A stretch of 64,000 nucleotides of DNA from Anagrus nilaparvatae (taxonomy: Eukaryota > Arthropoda > Insecta > Hymenoptera > Mymaridae). Shown piece by piece: positions 12,041 to 23,756 of this stretch. The stretch lies in NCBI GenBank assembly GCA_022575985.1, contig JAKSXM010000231.1:3164501-3228500 (forward strand), written 5' to 3'. The first letter of the stretch is position 1; each line of letters begins with the position of its first letter. A program made the position numbers and the translations under genes. Below the pieces are notes generated by a model. It did no database searches and was not told the origin of the DNA. It saw only the letters and a list, made by a program, of their open reading frames with translations.

Positions 12041-14261
12041 TATTTAATTAAGCCCAAAAAGGTCGATTAATTCAGAAAAATTAATTCAAATTAATTCATT
12101 TTATTAATAATATTAGTAAGTTATTATAATTTTTTACATATTCCAGGGTTCTGCTGACTTTACTTATAAAGCTAAATAAAAAAAAATTTCTTCCATTCAT
12201 TAATTTTGAGTCTTAGATTCAGATTTTCATAGGCATATTCAAAATACGCCTCTTGACCTCAAAATTTTACGAGGAATGTTATTATTGAGATAACCCTTCT
12301 AAATATTTTGTCGATAATATATTGTTTTTCAATATTTATATTCTTTGGTACGAGTAAACCGGTGGTCAACAACGCACAAAGTACCTTCAAGCGTAAAACT
12401 GAACCTTTACTTGCGCGAAAAAATTCCTTAGTTGAAAATCCTTAGTTGAGATTTTAGAATTGAAAAAAAAGTGTTTTTAAAGAATTATATATTTTTGTGG
12501 TAAAAGGAGTGAAAAAAGCAAATTAACCATTAACAACAAATCTATTAGCATTTCTGACATCATTGTTGAATTCTGTGACCCAAAAAATCCATATTGATAT
12601 TTTAAAATTGGAAAAAACAGTGTTTTTAAAGAATTACACATTTTTGGGAAAAGAGTTGTGAAAAAAGGGTAAATTATTAAATAGCATTTCTGACATAATT
12701 TTTAAATTCTTCGACTCAAAAAACCAAATTGCACTCCTTCAATTTGAAAATAAATAATTTCTTAAATAATGTTATACTTGTAGGGTAAATGGGGTGAAAA
12801 TCCCCTCCTTCACATATTATCTTATTTTTCGTCCGGTGCTTTTTTCCTAAGATGTTTCTGAAAACAATGCAAAAGGTTTCATCTCGATTTATAGAGATTT
12901 ATTATTATGCAGAGATGGATTTACAGATTTTCCCGTGTTGTAAATGAAGTTTATCGTAATTCTCAAATATTTAACAAAAGTTTATAAAATATGAAAACAA
13001 AACAAAAAGCTACTACCATTAATATTTTGGTTTTTTAAAGAGCCTTTATTATTGACAAAATTTTTACTTTTAACTACAGGAAGGGTATTTAATGAATCGC
13101 AAAATCTAACTATTCTTAATATATTTTAATCCCGTATTAGACAGTTTCTAGCTATCTATTCATAACACACGTAGAAACAATAAATATACACAGAATATAC
13201 AGGATTTTACAAATTAATATTACTCAATTTAATACAATACAAATGTTTAGCCCATATGTTGTTTATTTACATTTGTTTTGTATGCTAAATTCGGAAGTAT
13301 ATCCAGACCGTGTTTGCATTACGATGAATGCTGATCTGGTCCTTGTCCAGGTTCCAGATTCCGCCAGATCTTGATAGTCTAGCTTTTGAATCGGCAAAAC
13401 TAGCCCATACTTGCAGATTCTATTCGGATTACCATAAAAAAAATTAATTGATTTTTGAAATTACTACTTATGAATTTCGAAATTCTTTCACAGATATAAA
13501 TGATGTTTATTTTTATAAAAAACTATTTAGTCAATATTTATTATCGATAACATATTGTATTTCAATTTTAACAATTAAATATTTAATGTAAATTGATAAT
13601 GATATGGTATTTCGTAATTTTTACGAAAAAAGTCCAAGTTACGTGGTAAAAAAAATAATAATATGTCATAGGTACATGTTTCTAGTTTAAAAATATCTAT
13701 TTCACTGATATAAAATTACGAAATTCTATATTTATTTTTTTTTTTTTTTGGTAAATTAAGTTGAGTTAATTCATTATTACCAAATGCAAATAAATATGTT
13801 TTCAATTTTTAAATACCTTCTCAAGGCATTTTGAATTTGCGTAAGAAGTAAGTTTCTTTCAAAGGGGTTTAATACATTTGGAACCCCAAATCACACCAAA
13901 TGGTTATAGAGGTCTCAAAAATTTTGAATAAGTTCCAAAATTCTAAAAATTCTTTACTTATCAATTAAAATCAATAAATACGTGTGTTTTTAACCTTCCG
14001 TGGTACGACCTATTTTATACCTGTTTTAAATTGTAAATATCATTATCCTGAGTTTAAAAAAATTTCATTGTGGATAATAAATAATACTCAAAGGCTCTGC
14101 TTTTAAAAAATGCAACGACTTTTTTTCATTTCATTATTGTAAGCTAATACGTATCAACTTATGTCAGTGTACCAAGAAAATGAGCAATTTCACAAAAATA
14201 AGTATATCTCTTTTTTACTTTAAATTTTAAAGAACAAACTCAACAGATTTTCACAGGGCTC
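12041..14261. other. AT-rich intergenic DNA
   Basis: No gene was recognised. Two similar segments, about 12450-12560 and 12590-12700, share AAAAAAGTGTTTTTAAAGAATTA-type phrases and look like a decayed tandem duplication. A short G/C-richer patch at 13300-13400 (CAGACCGTGTTTGCATTACG and similar) is unexplained. Confidence 0.4.
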
Positions 14262-14854
14262 TTACAAGAGGAGTGTCAACTGTTTGGGAAGCTGATTTGC
14301 TTCTGAATTTCAGGACAGGTTATGGTAGTTGAAAGCACATCCCCTATACCCTAGTTTACATGAATGGCCTCCTAGGCCTAGAATTTAGACCCCCTAAAAG
14401 GGCTCTATGTTATAGGATAGGGTTTTTTAGGCTATATGTACAAAATTTTGGATCCCTATAAAACCCATTTTAGTCAAAAATTACAATTTTGGCAGCAATT
14501 TAAAAATTGGTCAATTTTGGCCATATGTGGTCATTTGTTTTACTGACTATAACGGCAAGAGAATTACTGATTAAAAAAATGTGGTTAACGGGGATTAAAA
14601 GTTGATGCTTACACAAAAAAAATTAGACCAATCCCAAGGTATTGGGTTGACTTACAAGATAGTAGCTTCATTTAGTATATAGTCTAAAAAACCCCTATTT
14701 TATAGCATAAAACCCTGCTATGGGGTCTAGTTTCTAGGCCCAGGGGGCCCATTCAGATAAACTGAGGGTATAGGGGATGTTTTTTTAACTACCAAAACCT
14801 TTCCAGAAAGTCTGAAGCAAATCGACTTTCCAAACATTGATACTTCCCTTGTTA
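14262..14854. repeat. Foldback element about 590 bp
   Basis: The left arm holds GTCAACTGTTTGGGAAG and CATCCCCTATACCCTAGTTTA. The right arm holds the inverted TAAACTGAGGGTATAGGGGATG and CTTTCCAAACATTGATAC. The arms are about 230 bp and diverged. No ORF was found. Confidence 0.6.
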
Positions 14855-15109
14855 GAGTATAAGCGATAATAATTAAAAAAATTATCAACAACTCTTTTGC
14901 AATTTGACCTGTTAAAATTTCGTCACATTCAAAGTTATGATTTAACCGTGAGGTGTATAAATTTATTAAACAGTTTTGGTTATAAACTGTCAGTCTTCAA
15001 AAATCTATTGGCTTATGTTTAGGGATTTGGAAAAGATTTTGGGGATCAAGAGTTTTCGTATACCTACTAGAGTAAAGCTCGCTTAGAATATACGTGCAGT
15101 GGTACGATA

Positions 15110-15391
15110 AGGAAAAAAAATTCTGCTAACTATTTTCCGCTTGCAGTAAACGAGTTTTTCTGTACAGTAGCTACGAAAGTACGATTTCCTGGCCGCTGCG
15201 CGGCCAAGGAAATCGAAATTTTTCGCTACTGTCGCGGAAAAATTTTATACGGCCCTTGTCCATATTTAAAGAATGCCCCAAATCGCAGTTTACCATCCTC
15301 GGCTTCGCCTCGGAAGGTAATTTACGTGCGATTTGTGCCATTCTTTACTTTTCTGGACACGAGCCGTAAATATACTATTTTTTTCCAGTGT
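15110..15391. mobile_element. MITE-like element with internal hairpin
   Basis: It ends in CCAGTG plus TA (15385-15392), like the CACTG mariner MITEs. The body has a hairpin of CAAATCGCA and TGCGATTTG around CCTCGGCTTCGCCTCGG (about 15272-15335). The segment 15230-15380 is nearly identical to 29400-29545. The left end is unclear. Confidence 0.5.
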
Positions 15392-15604
15392 AATAATTCA
15401 GTATACTAAATTCGTTAATGTTTGTGAGAATTATATAATTTGAATGATCAAATATTCAAATGGGGCAAAGAATGTTTTTTGTTGAAAGTATACATAAAAA
15501 TAATAATTTTTCCAACTCTCTAAACTTCTGTATCTTCTTTTTTACAGTGGTTTTATTTGTTTTGTTTTGTTTTTTGACTATTTTTAATTTTCTTTTACAT
15601 TTTT

Positions 15605-16020
15605 TTTTGGGCCCCTTCTAGAAGGGTCCTTTTTCGTAGGACGAGGAGAATGCTGTTTACGTTTTATACCATACAACGCGTACTGTATGGTTATGTGGGA
15701 CTCAACCTCAAATTTGAGGTAATACCCACTAAACTTCCCACCTTTCTGCATTTATGATAATATCATAGAATCCGGACCAGGACTCTTAAGGTATTACTTC
15801 GGTCTGGAAAAAAAATGCAGCCTTGGCATTTTTGCCATACCCTGCCAACAAAGGAGCTTCCCACGAGAGGAAACCCTCCTCATTTTTTTAACCAGTGTCG
15901 CCTGTACGTACTCTGCCAAACTGTACCAGTTCACGGTACTGTGCAGCATTTCTGGGACGACTCCTTCCGGCCTCCTTCGTCGAAGGACGATCGCCCATCA
16001 GCGAAGTGAGGATACCCAAA
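15605..16020 (-). mobile_element. Probable 3' end of a non-LTR retrotransposon
   Basis: A locally G/C-richer island in AT-rich DNA. On the minus strand it reads GTTTAGTGGGTATTACC and, further on, GAGTCCCACATAACC, a pattern I associate with 3' ends of R1-type insect LINEs. Upstream coding sequence is too short and broken to assign. The two plus-strand frames here are not convincing genes. Confidence 0.35.
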
Positions 16021-16109
16021 AAAGGTGTGCTCAGCGATATCTCAGCAAAAACTTTCTTTTATATACCCATATACTTAGTTTGTAAATGTATTTATCAAAG
16101 TCGCTAGCT

Positions 16110-16930
16110 TTTCACAGAAGTTTTAATAAAAAATTAATCCTACATACATAAAACATACCTGAATAATTAAAAAGTTTTTTTTGTTAGTAACGCTTTCAAG
16201 AGGGGTACCACAAAAACAAAAAAGTTTGTACGTTTAAAAAAAAAAAAAATGTTTTCAATGACCGTAACTTTAATATCCTCAGTTGTAGTCGCTTCAGACA
16301 CTTAAATTTTCTTCTTGCTGGTCTCAAATTACTTATTTGTTCATGTATTCCCAACATATGAGACTATATATATGTAATTTATTTTATAAACATATTATCA
16401 TATAAACTGAAATTCATTTTCAGTTTAACTTTTTCAAATTCATATTGTCAAGTTAAAAAATTTTTCATTTATATTTAATATTTAATGAAAATGACTAATA
16501 ATTAATTTATTGTATATAATTATTTTTAAAGTAGTTATACATTTATTTCTTTATTTTATATCAAAATAGACAAATATTATAAAACATTTATAAGATTAAT
16601 TACTAATCCTATAAAAGAACTATTTTAAAAATAAATAAAATTATGATATCAATTCCATAGATACACAAAGTAAGTATATATGATTAATTAAAAAAAAAAG
16701 TTGTATAAAAAAATTAATAATTAAAGTTTTCTAAATAAATAAATTTCACGTTACATTTAAAATGTATTATTTAATCTGTTTACTTCCATAAAAAACTCTT
16801 GATCGATTTCGTGTAATAAAATTCATTATTTCTGACCAATTGAAAATATTTTTAAGTTAATTTGACCAATTCAAGAATTGGCAAGTCCTACTTCCTATTT
16901 TTTGAATTTGTTAATTAGCGTTTGGGGTGT
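16110..16930. other. AT-rich DNA upstream of secreted USP-like gene
   Basis: No gene or repeat was recognised, only poly-A/T tracts. Confidence 0.4.
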
Positions 16931-16934
16931 AGCA

Positions 16935-16967
16935 TATATAAAAAAAATTTCTTGAAAATCTCATTAT
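16935..16967 (+). promoter_or_regulatory. Probable core promoter, TATATAAA plus initiator
   Basis: TATATAAA at 16935-16942 is followed about 28 bases later by TCATT (16961-16965), an acceptable initiator. The ATG of the next gene is at 17155. A GGTAAGTAT donor-like site at about 17049 leaves room for a 5' UTR intron. Confidence 0.45.
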
Positions 16968-17154
16968 CTACAACTTATACATTCCACAGTTTGTTAAATA
17001 TGCTAGATAGCTGATAACCTTTTTTTTATCTATATGTGTAATTTCTGGGTAAGTATACAAATGTTGAAACGTCGCTGTTCATTGTGCTTAAAAAAGTAAA
17101 ACATTGAATTATATAATAAAATAAAAATACCTTAATAATACTAAAACTAGAAAT

Positions 17155-19102
17155 ATGAAAATTTTCATATTTATTTCTGTTATTTGCTTTATTCAATTTG
17201 AAATTACGTCATCTTCCAGAATAGAAAAAATACAGGTAAATGATTTATTTATTTTGCAAAATATATATAACGTAGATCATTGATGCTTTAGAAGTTTTAA
17301 AAATTGTTAAAAGATTCCTTATACTATTAGCTGTGATTTGACTAAGGTAATAGGCGGACAAAGCAACCCCCGGATAATTCTTAATATTAATGAGTATTTT
17401 TCGGTAAAATTGTTTAAAATAAAAATAATCGATTTTATAAGTTTTAGTATATTACACTACTATAGACACGGTTGCGAGGGCAGTTTAGGGCATTTTATTT
17501 AAAAAATCAATTTATTTACAATTTAAAACGTTTTAAACCATTAAAATACAGTTTAAAAGTATTTTATTATTAAACACTACTTGTTTGACTTCCGCTTAAA
17601 ATAACATTATCCACCTATACCATCGAAATTTTTATCCAAAAATCGCCGAAAAAGCTACTCTTTTGTAATGTAATACTAATTTTGCGCCAGCGTAATTTCA
17701 ATTTATTTATTTTTTATAATACTGATATAAAGCTTTGAAAATATTTTTCAAGTCGATATGTTAATTATTTTTTATTTTATAAAATTTTAAAGGTTTTTAG
17801 TCGTAAAAAGTGTCTAAGGACCTCCCCCAAATTCATAAAGTTAAATTTTTACTATACATGAAACAAGTTTGTTTTTCACAAAAAAGTTTTTTATAAAGTT
17901 GTTTAAAAAGAAATATTTTTATTATATAATATTAATTATATTTTCTATTTTAGGAAATAAAAAATTATTGGAAAAATTTATACAGTCAAATACAAGATAA
18001 ATGTAAAAATGCTGCTTATAAAGTCTACAGAAATGAATGCGTCAATAAGTTAAAAGAATTAATTTTGAAAAATCACAGAGCACAAGAAAAACCGAAAACT
18101 GATACAAATATTACAATAACAGCAGATTTAAGCAAATTAGATAGCACAAACTCCAAAGCTAATAACAATGAAATTACAAAAGATTTAAATAAAGAAATGC
18201 ATGAGTTGGATGAACTGCAAAAACAAGAATTACTTGAAGCAGAAAAAATTGCTTCTGATGCAGAAAACTCTTTTGAAGTTTCTAAAGAGTTAATAGACTC
18301 TTACCCACATAAAAAAATCTATTTTGAAAACGAAAATTACTATATCAAAGATAGTGAAATTTTTGAAAGCTTATTTCAGATATTTTTAAATCTATATATT
18401 CAAAATGAAAACTTTAGGGATTTTGCTAATAAATCGAAAGACAAAAATATATTTATGAGAAATTTAATAAAATATGAGGCTAACGGTTTTAGACAAAAAT
18501 TTGTTGATTTATACAGTGTTGTAACCCTTAAAGAATATGGATTTTGTAAAAAAAGTGATGAAAATGATAAAATCTTTTGTTCCGTACAGATCGATAATTT
18601 AATAAATAAAATTTTAGTTGATGCTCCATTTATGGAAAATGATAAAATCTGTCAAAATTGTATTTATTCAAAAATCACTAAAACATCAATAGTTAAATTG
18701 GACTTAATTAATTCAAAGTTGAATAAAAATGAAATGGAGTCACAAATAGAAAAAGCTATAGATTTTAAAAATGAAACTTGCTCAGAATGTTCAGAAGTGG
18801 ACAGTATTCAAGAAACTGAAGTAAATTTTAAAAATTTGCTAATTTTAAATACAAGTATTTTTAAAATTAACGAATGCGAATCGAATAAATTACCTTTGAA
18901 TATCACAATCAAGGGTAAAACTTATAATTTATTTGGTTTATTAGATGGATATTATTACACTACTTATTCGTACTTACCATTATTCAATCAATGGGAAAGG
19001 ATTCCAAGCAGAACTTATGGAAAAAAAGTTGATTATTTAAACGCTATACCTGGAAATTTGAAGGTGGATTATCTTTTTTTTATCTCAGCAGATGTTAATT
19101 AA
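17155..19102 (+). CDS. Secreted USP-like protein, catalytically degenerate
   Basis: Two exons: 17155-17235 (27 codons, MKIFIFISVICFIQFEITSS) and 17954-19102, intron phase 0, giving 409 residues. The start is the first ATG after the promoter and opens a signal peptide. An acidic, Lys-rich helical linker fills residues about 65-145. The rest looks like a shrunken ubiquitin-specific protease. A YYIKDSEIFESLFQIFLNL segment stands where the NTCYxNS Cys box belongs. Two CxxC pairs (C260/C263, C303/C306) match the zinc finger. LLILNTSIF and LPLNITIKGKTYNLFGLLD match the C-terminal strands, with YYYTTYSY where GHYxAY is expected. So the catalytic Cys and His seem lost. The C-terminal half aligns with the tail of the kinase at 8414-11079. 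AATAAA occurs at 19101 and 19136. The USP relation is an inference from motifs. Confidence 0.75.
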
Positions 19103-19135
19103 TAAAAAATTTTATTTTTAATGTGTTTTATATAA

Positions 19136-20175
19136 AATAAATTTTATCATAATTGAATAACTAAATCATTTTATCATAATAATAGTTTATATACTCGATA
19201 AGAAATACAATTGGTAAAAAAGTAAAAAACGATTTTATGCGAGTGAATTTTTTAAACGCAAAGTCTAATGGCACGAAAAAATCTTCCACGAGATTAGGGT
19301 TATGTCATATAAAAAATAAATTAATTTTAACCGAAACTAATGAAATTACGAGATAATTTATATTTTTTTTTTTCTGCACTTTGCATTTTTTAAATTTTAT
19401 ACATTTTTATATAATTTTTGATAAAATATTGAATATTAGAGGCACGAACTTTCCTAAAGGCACGAAAAACAATTGTTTTTTTCGTGTCATTAGATCTGCC
19501 TTTTTTAAATATTTTTCAAAATTTAGACGTTTTGAAGCATATAGCTTCCTTTTCAATACTAAAAATAATAGTGCTATATTACAATTTATAAATATAATAT
19601 GTATAAAACAATGTAAATCATAAAATAATACTTACAAAAATAATAAAAATTTTACAAAAAAATACAAAAAATGTATTAGACAACAAAAACTGTAATATAA
19701 CCTAAAAATTTTTTAAATTACATAAATAAATAACTAAAAATTCTATTAATAATTGCAATAATTCAAAAAACATTTTTTTTTTATATACCATACCAATAGA
19801 GATTATTTTTAATAAGTTATCCGTTTGAAATAAAAACTTAGGTAAAAAAATTGTTTAAAATAAACTATATAAAAATATAAATAAATATCAACACTGAAAC
19901 TTTCTGTCACTGGTGTTAGCGGTTACTAAAATACAGTAACCGAGAATCGGCGTTACAACAAAAATATTTTATAGTGCAGCAGACAACATTTTAGTAAACA
20001 TTGTAAATAAGTGATAAAACTTATCAAAAAGCTTTTTAATTCATTATTTAGTTGATTAATTAATGTAATATATTAATTTTAGATTAAAATTATTAATATT
20101 TTAAACTTATTACAACTTAAAACAAGAAATTTTAGTAAATATTAAAATGATTATTGCTGTAGCAAAATTTTTTAT
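19136..20175. other. AT-rich intergenic DNA
   Basis: It contains the poly(A) signal AATAAA at 19136-19141 of the upstream gene. Related phrases at 19270-19480 (GGCACGAA repeated) suggest a small decayed repeat. No gene was recognised. Confidence 0.4.
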
Positions 20176-20179
20176 CTTT

Positions 20180-20575
20180 TTATTTAACGTTTGCAAAACC
20201 TGCGATTAGCCCAATAAGACAATAATCTGTCTCTGATATACGGAATATGCAATAATCTGAAACGTATAGTTTCGAAAATCGCTGCATCATTTCAACAGGT
20301 TGCGTTTTAGTTAGGGAATCTGCTTCAGTTACACGAATTAAATGGTCATTGCTCAATTTTTTATGGGCATAGATGTACCAACAAGGAGTTGATTTTTTTA
20401 CGACATTAGACACTCCATTTTTGTCCTGAATCTCAACAAATGGATGTTCAGGAATTATAACGCTATGATTTTCGAGACATTCTGGAAATTCAATTTCTTG
20501 ATCATATTGAGAAAAAGCTTCTGATTCCTCTCGGTTTGGCAATGGTTCAAGAAATTCCAGATCTTCATCACGTGC
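20180..20575 (-). pseudogene. Last exon of an uncharacterised gene (fragment)
   Basis: An open minus-strand exon begins after a TTTTTAG acceptor at 20576-20577 and runs in phase 0 for 131 codons to a stop at 20180. It has an acidic stretch, then VVKKSTPCWYIYAHKKLSNDHLIRV. I associate this phrase with the C-terminal region of uncharacterised, often transposon-linked, insect proteins (KKS-x-CW ... KLS-x-D-x-LxRV). No upstream exons could be placed; a mariner-like MITE sits 400 bp upstream. It could be the real last exon of a functional gene whose other exons I cannot see. Function unknown. Confidence 0.45.
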
Positions 20576-20982
20576 CTAAAAATATACAACTATATTTGTG
20601 ATGACGACAAAATCATGTCTAGCTATTTTCATCATTTTCTTGCAATTTTCTTGGAAAATAAATTAAAAAAGTTTAAATAAAGATAAAATTCTCAAAAGAT
20701 TTTTCTTAGTTGTTACTGCCCCATGCTTATTTTATGTTATTAATCAGAAAGTTTTTGTAAAAATTAGAAAATTTTCACGCAGAATCTTATTATCCCAACC
20801 AAGCCTTAAATAATTAAAAATACAGTTTTATGAATCTTTATTAAAAATATTAAGGACGCTCTGTCTTTTGAATTTCCGAATAAAGACATATACAGTCTGT
20901 TAGACGAAAGTTTCAGGAATTGAATGGTATGGGTCTTATTGTCGGTAGTCGTGCATAATTTTGAGATATAAAGATCCAAATA

Positions 20983-21643
20983 CACAGAGAAACCCAAATA
21001 CTCGCTGCGGTGAACGGCCGTCCGCGGCAGTGCTCTTTCTAGTTTTTGATAGCAGCGCTCTCGGTTTTGTTACTGCAGTGTTCACAAAATTATCCTTCGC
21101 TGCAATGAATTTTTAGATTCACCGCAGCGAAGTTTTTTTTTTACAAAATCCTTTACAGTATTTAAATAATATTAAAAACCGACCATTCACCTCATTCATT
21201 TTCTCTGATATTAAAGGGTTTTGGGTGAAAAAAAGGCATAAAATTTGTTATAAACGCAATTAAAATTTATTAATTATTTTAAAAAAATTTGTTATATTAT
21301 CCATTTTCTTTTTTTTTGCATGTTAATTTTTCATGGTAAATTTTTATGTTAACCCTTCCTGATGAAATACATGTTAAAACATATGTTAAAAAATGATGTT
21401 AAAATAAAATTTTATAACTCCGAACTCCAAAAAAATAATAACTAAAAAAAAAAACACATCTACAAATAACGAAACAAACACTACAGCCGCGTTAAAATTA
21501 TTTTCGGCAGTAGTTGTAAATTACAACAGCAGCGCTAGCAAAGTGTGAAAGCAGCTATCAAAAAAAATTCATCACAGCGGCGTCTAAATTTGTGTTTGCA
21601 GCGGAGGCCCGTTCACCGCAGCGAGTATTTGGGTTTCTCTGTG
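20983..21643. mobile_element. TA-flanked MITE, about 37-bp terminal repeats
   Basis: Ends CACAGAGAAACCCAAATACT and AGTATTTGGGTTTCTCTGTG are perfect inverted copies, flanked by TA (20981-20982 and 21644-21645). This fits Tc1/mariner-type target duplication. No transposase frame is present. Confidence 0.75.
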
Positions 21644-21659
21644 TATAAGTAAATATTAC

Positions 21660-22290
21660 TTTAGTCTTATTGGGAGAATTCCGGAAGTAAATTATTTTCC
21701 CCATCAAATCGCGAATCCTCCAATACAGATAGTGATAAATTAAAAGTTCAAAGACCAAAGAATTTATTGGTAATTCTAGAATTTGAGGTATACGTGGGAA
21801 ATTTCGCGTAATTAAACGAAGAAAATTTTATAACGCAGTTTTAGCAGTAAGGAAAAAGAAAAAATAATATTATTGTTTAATTTGTGATTAATAATTTATA
21901 AATTTAGTAATAATTTATTATTCTAGCGTAATATATTTTTCATAACATAATGTGTAAATTGTAAAATAAAATATATACACGGAAGCTTGAATTTAAGTTT
22001 TAAATTTGTTCTAATTGCATGATTAAAAAGTAATGAAACATAAAATTTAAATTAGTAAAAGTAAAAGATATTTATCATTAAATTTGTAAAAAATATTTAA
22101 AAAATAATTTTTTGAATTTATAGAATACTTTTCTTATCATTTAATTAATTAAAATAATATTGAAAGACATGTTTTTAATTTAGATTATTTGTTGAAAAAT
22201 AAATATAAATAAAAGGGATATGGTATCCAAGTCACTGATTAAAAAACTTAAAAAAAATTTAAAATAATTTAAAATTTATTTATTTAAATT
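21660..22290. other. AT-rich DNA, no gene seen
   Basis: Nothing beyond poly-A/T and simple AT-rich sequence was recognised. Confidence 0.4.
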
Positions 22291-22328
22291 ACCTTTATCC
22301 GTCAAGTGACTTCGTTTTTTGTCGATTA

Positions 22329-22476
22329 GGCTAGTTCCACAAACCACCGTAAGCGCAGAAACGGAGCCGCAACGCAATGCGCACAGCACAATACGCATGT
22401 GCACAAACGAAAATCGAGCTGTGCGCATTGCGTTGCGGTTCCGTTTCTGCGCTTACGGAGGTTTGTGGAACTAGCC
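22329..22476. mobile_element. 148-bp hairpin MITE, TTA target duplication
   Basis: Near-perfect hairpin: GGCTAGTTCCACAAACC...CCGTAAGCGCAGAAACGG pairs with CCGTTTCTGCGCTTACGG...GGTTTGTGGAACTAGCC. It is flanked by TTA at 22326-22328 and 22477-22479. A 3-bp TTA duplication suits PIF/Harbinger-type MITEs. It is clearly richer in G/C than its surroundings and sits within the Penelope tail. Confidence 0.85.
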
Positions 22477-22485
22477 TTACGACAT

Positions 22486-22512
22486 GTTTCGGAACATGTG
22501 TTCCATCATCAG
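22486..22512 (-). ncRNA. Hammerhead-like ribozyme motif of the Penelope element
   Basis: On the minus strand the order is CTGATGA, then a GGAAC/GTTCC stem, then GAAAC, as in the conserved core of hammerhead ribozymes, which are known from Penelope-like elements. One unpaired U precedes stem II. The downstream half (stem III and cleavage site) would lie across the MITE insertion at 22329-22476, so it is probably inactive now. Confidence 0.45.
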
Positions 22513-23297
22513 GTGTTCAAAATATTAAAATTAAAATTTGATCTTCAAATTTGGTGTCAAGCACTACACAAAAATAAAAAACACTTTTACATATTTTCAC
22601 GTTTTCACGAGGTGCGCACCTTATGGTACCCGATTGTACACTGACTTCATTTTAGATTTTGTTTACATATTAAATTTTAAATTTATTATTATTATTTTAA
22701 TTTTATTTTTATTCTGTTTTGAAATTTTTATTTTGTTTTGTTATAAAGTTTATTTAAATTTAAATTTTTTAAAATTTAAAAAATTTTTTTGAAATTTAAA
22801 ATTTAAAATTTTAATTAATTTTATTGTTTTTTAAAATTTTTAAATGTTTAAAATTAAAAATTATTTATTTATTTCAAATATTTTGATAGCCGTATCATAT
22901 AATATATGAGATTTGAATTTAAGTTGTTCATTGAGCATGTTTTCATTTTTAGAAAAAGCTTTATAGATCTCAAATTCTTCTAGTGCATCCATTAGATTAC
23001 TTTTATTGCATATATGTAAAGGCGTGAGATTTTCGTGCAGGATTGTGCCTGTGTGTTTATTTGTGAGGAGATGTTTGGCATAATTGGACGTCAGAACTTT
23101 TTGATTTGGGCCTGGTATGTGTTCTGTAAATCTTTTTAAAAAAGTGCGCCCTGTTTGTCCTATATATATGCTGTCACAATCGTTGCATTCTAGTTTGTAA
23201 ATACCACTTTTAAATTCCAATTTTTCGGGGGTTCTGAATCTTAATATGTTTTTGATGTTGTTATCCGTTTTGAAGGTACTTTGATGTTTAGTTTTTT

Positions 23298-23606
23298 GAA
23301 AAAGATGTTTTTGATAAAAGGAGTTCGAAAGAATTATTGTCAGCCAAAAAAGAATTGGAAGAAGCAATTCTTGCTAAGACAGAATTAGAAGCTCGGCTCT
23401 TATGTCGAGTTTGCCTTATCAATTTTAAAGACACTGTCCTGGAACCCTGCAAGCATCTGTGCGTATGCAGTACATGTGCTAATCTCATGTACAATAATTA
23501 TAATTTTATAGATCTCACTGTAGATGATTTTAAATTACCAAGACTGGACTGTCCAGTATGCCGTGAAATACTGGATAAAAAAAAACCAGCACGTGTTTTT
23601 ATGTAA
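23298..23606 (+). CDS. RING-finger protein, C-terminal fragment
   Basis: The open frame gives a short Glu/Lys-rich helix (SAKKELEEAILAKTELEARLL), then a RING: CRVC, 11 residues, C-K-H-x-C-x-C, S-T-C, a 20-residue insertion, and CPVC, ending DKKKPARVFM. The order C-x2-C...C-x-H...C-x2-C...C-x2-C and the C-terminal position recall RING domains of IAP-like E3 ubiquitin ligases, including insect-virus types. The loop between the third and fourth metal pairs is longer than in IAPs. AATAAA follows at 23648. There is no Met near the 5' side and the region runs into the Penelope junction, so it is a last exon or a truncated copy. Function as an E3 ligase is inference. Confidence 0.55.
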   Translation, partial: EKDVFDKRSSKELLSAKKELEEAILAKTELEARLLCRVCLINFKDTVLEPCKHLCVCSTCANLMYNNYNFIDLTVDDFKLPRLDCPVCREILDKKKPARVFM

Positions 23607-23756
23607 TTTTTCCAATGTTTGTGTAATAGTTTAAGACTTCTATGTATAATAAAAGTTTTCTGAAATTTTTAAAATTTTAATTAAATAAAAATATTTTTAC
23701 CTATTTTTACTTTTTTTTTTTTAAAACCCTTTAATCCGTTTTAATATTTGATTAAA

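Larger units (their letters stand above)
22290..23320 (-). mobile_element. Penelope-like element, 3' part with GIY-YIG domain
   Basis: The minus-strand frame 22861-23290 reads LRFRTPEKLEFKSGIYKLECNDCDS-IYIGQTGRT-FLKRFTEH. This is a GIY-YIG endonuclease of the Penelope type: GIY, then the YIG (here IYIGQTGR), Arg and a downstream Glu in the helix (ALEEFEIYKAF). The stop is at 22861, followed by an AT-rich 3' region ending in a hammerhead-like motif at 22486-22512. The reverse transcriptase part is missing; the 5' break lies at about 23290-23330, next to the RING ORF on the other strand. The 3' tail is interrupted by the MITE at 22329-22476. Confidence 0.75.

Noticed and set aside
15815..16107. 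Cys-containing ORFs of 64 and 70 codons
   Set aside because: They lie antisense to a probable LINE 3' end, lack a promoter and signal peptide, and overlap each other.
22399..22792. Plus-strand ORFs of 81 and 84 codons
   Set aside because: They overlap the hairpin MITE and the 3' tail of the Penelope element on the other strand.
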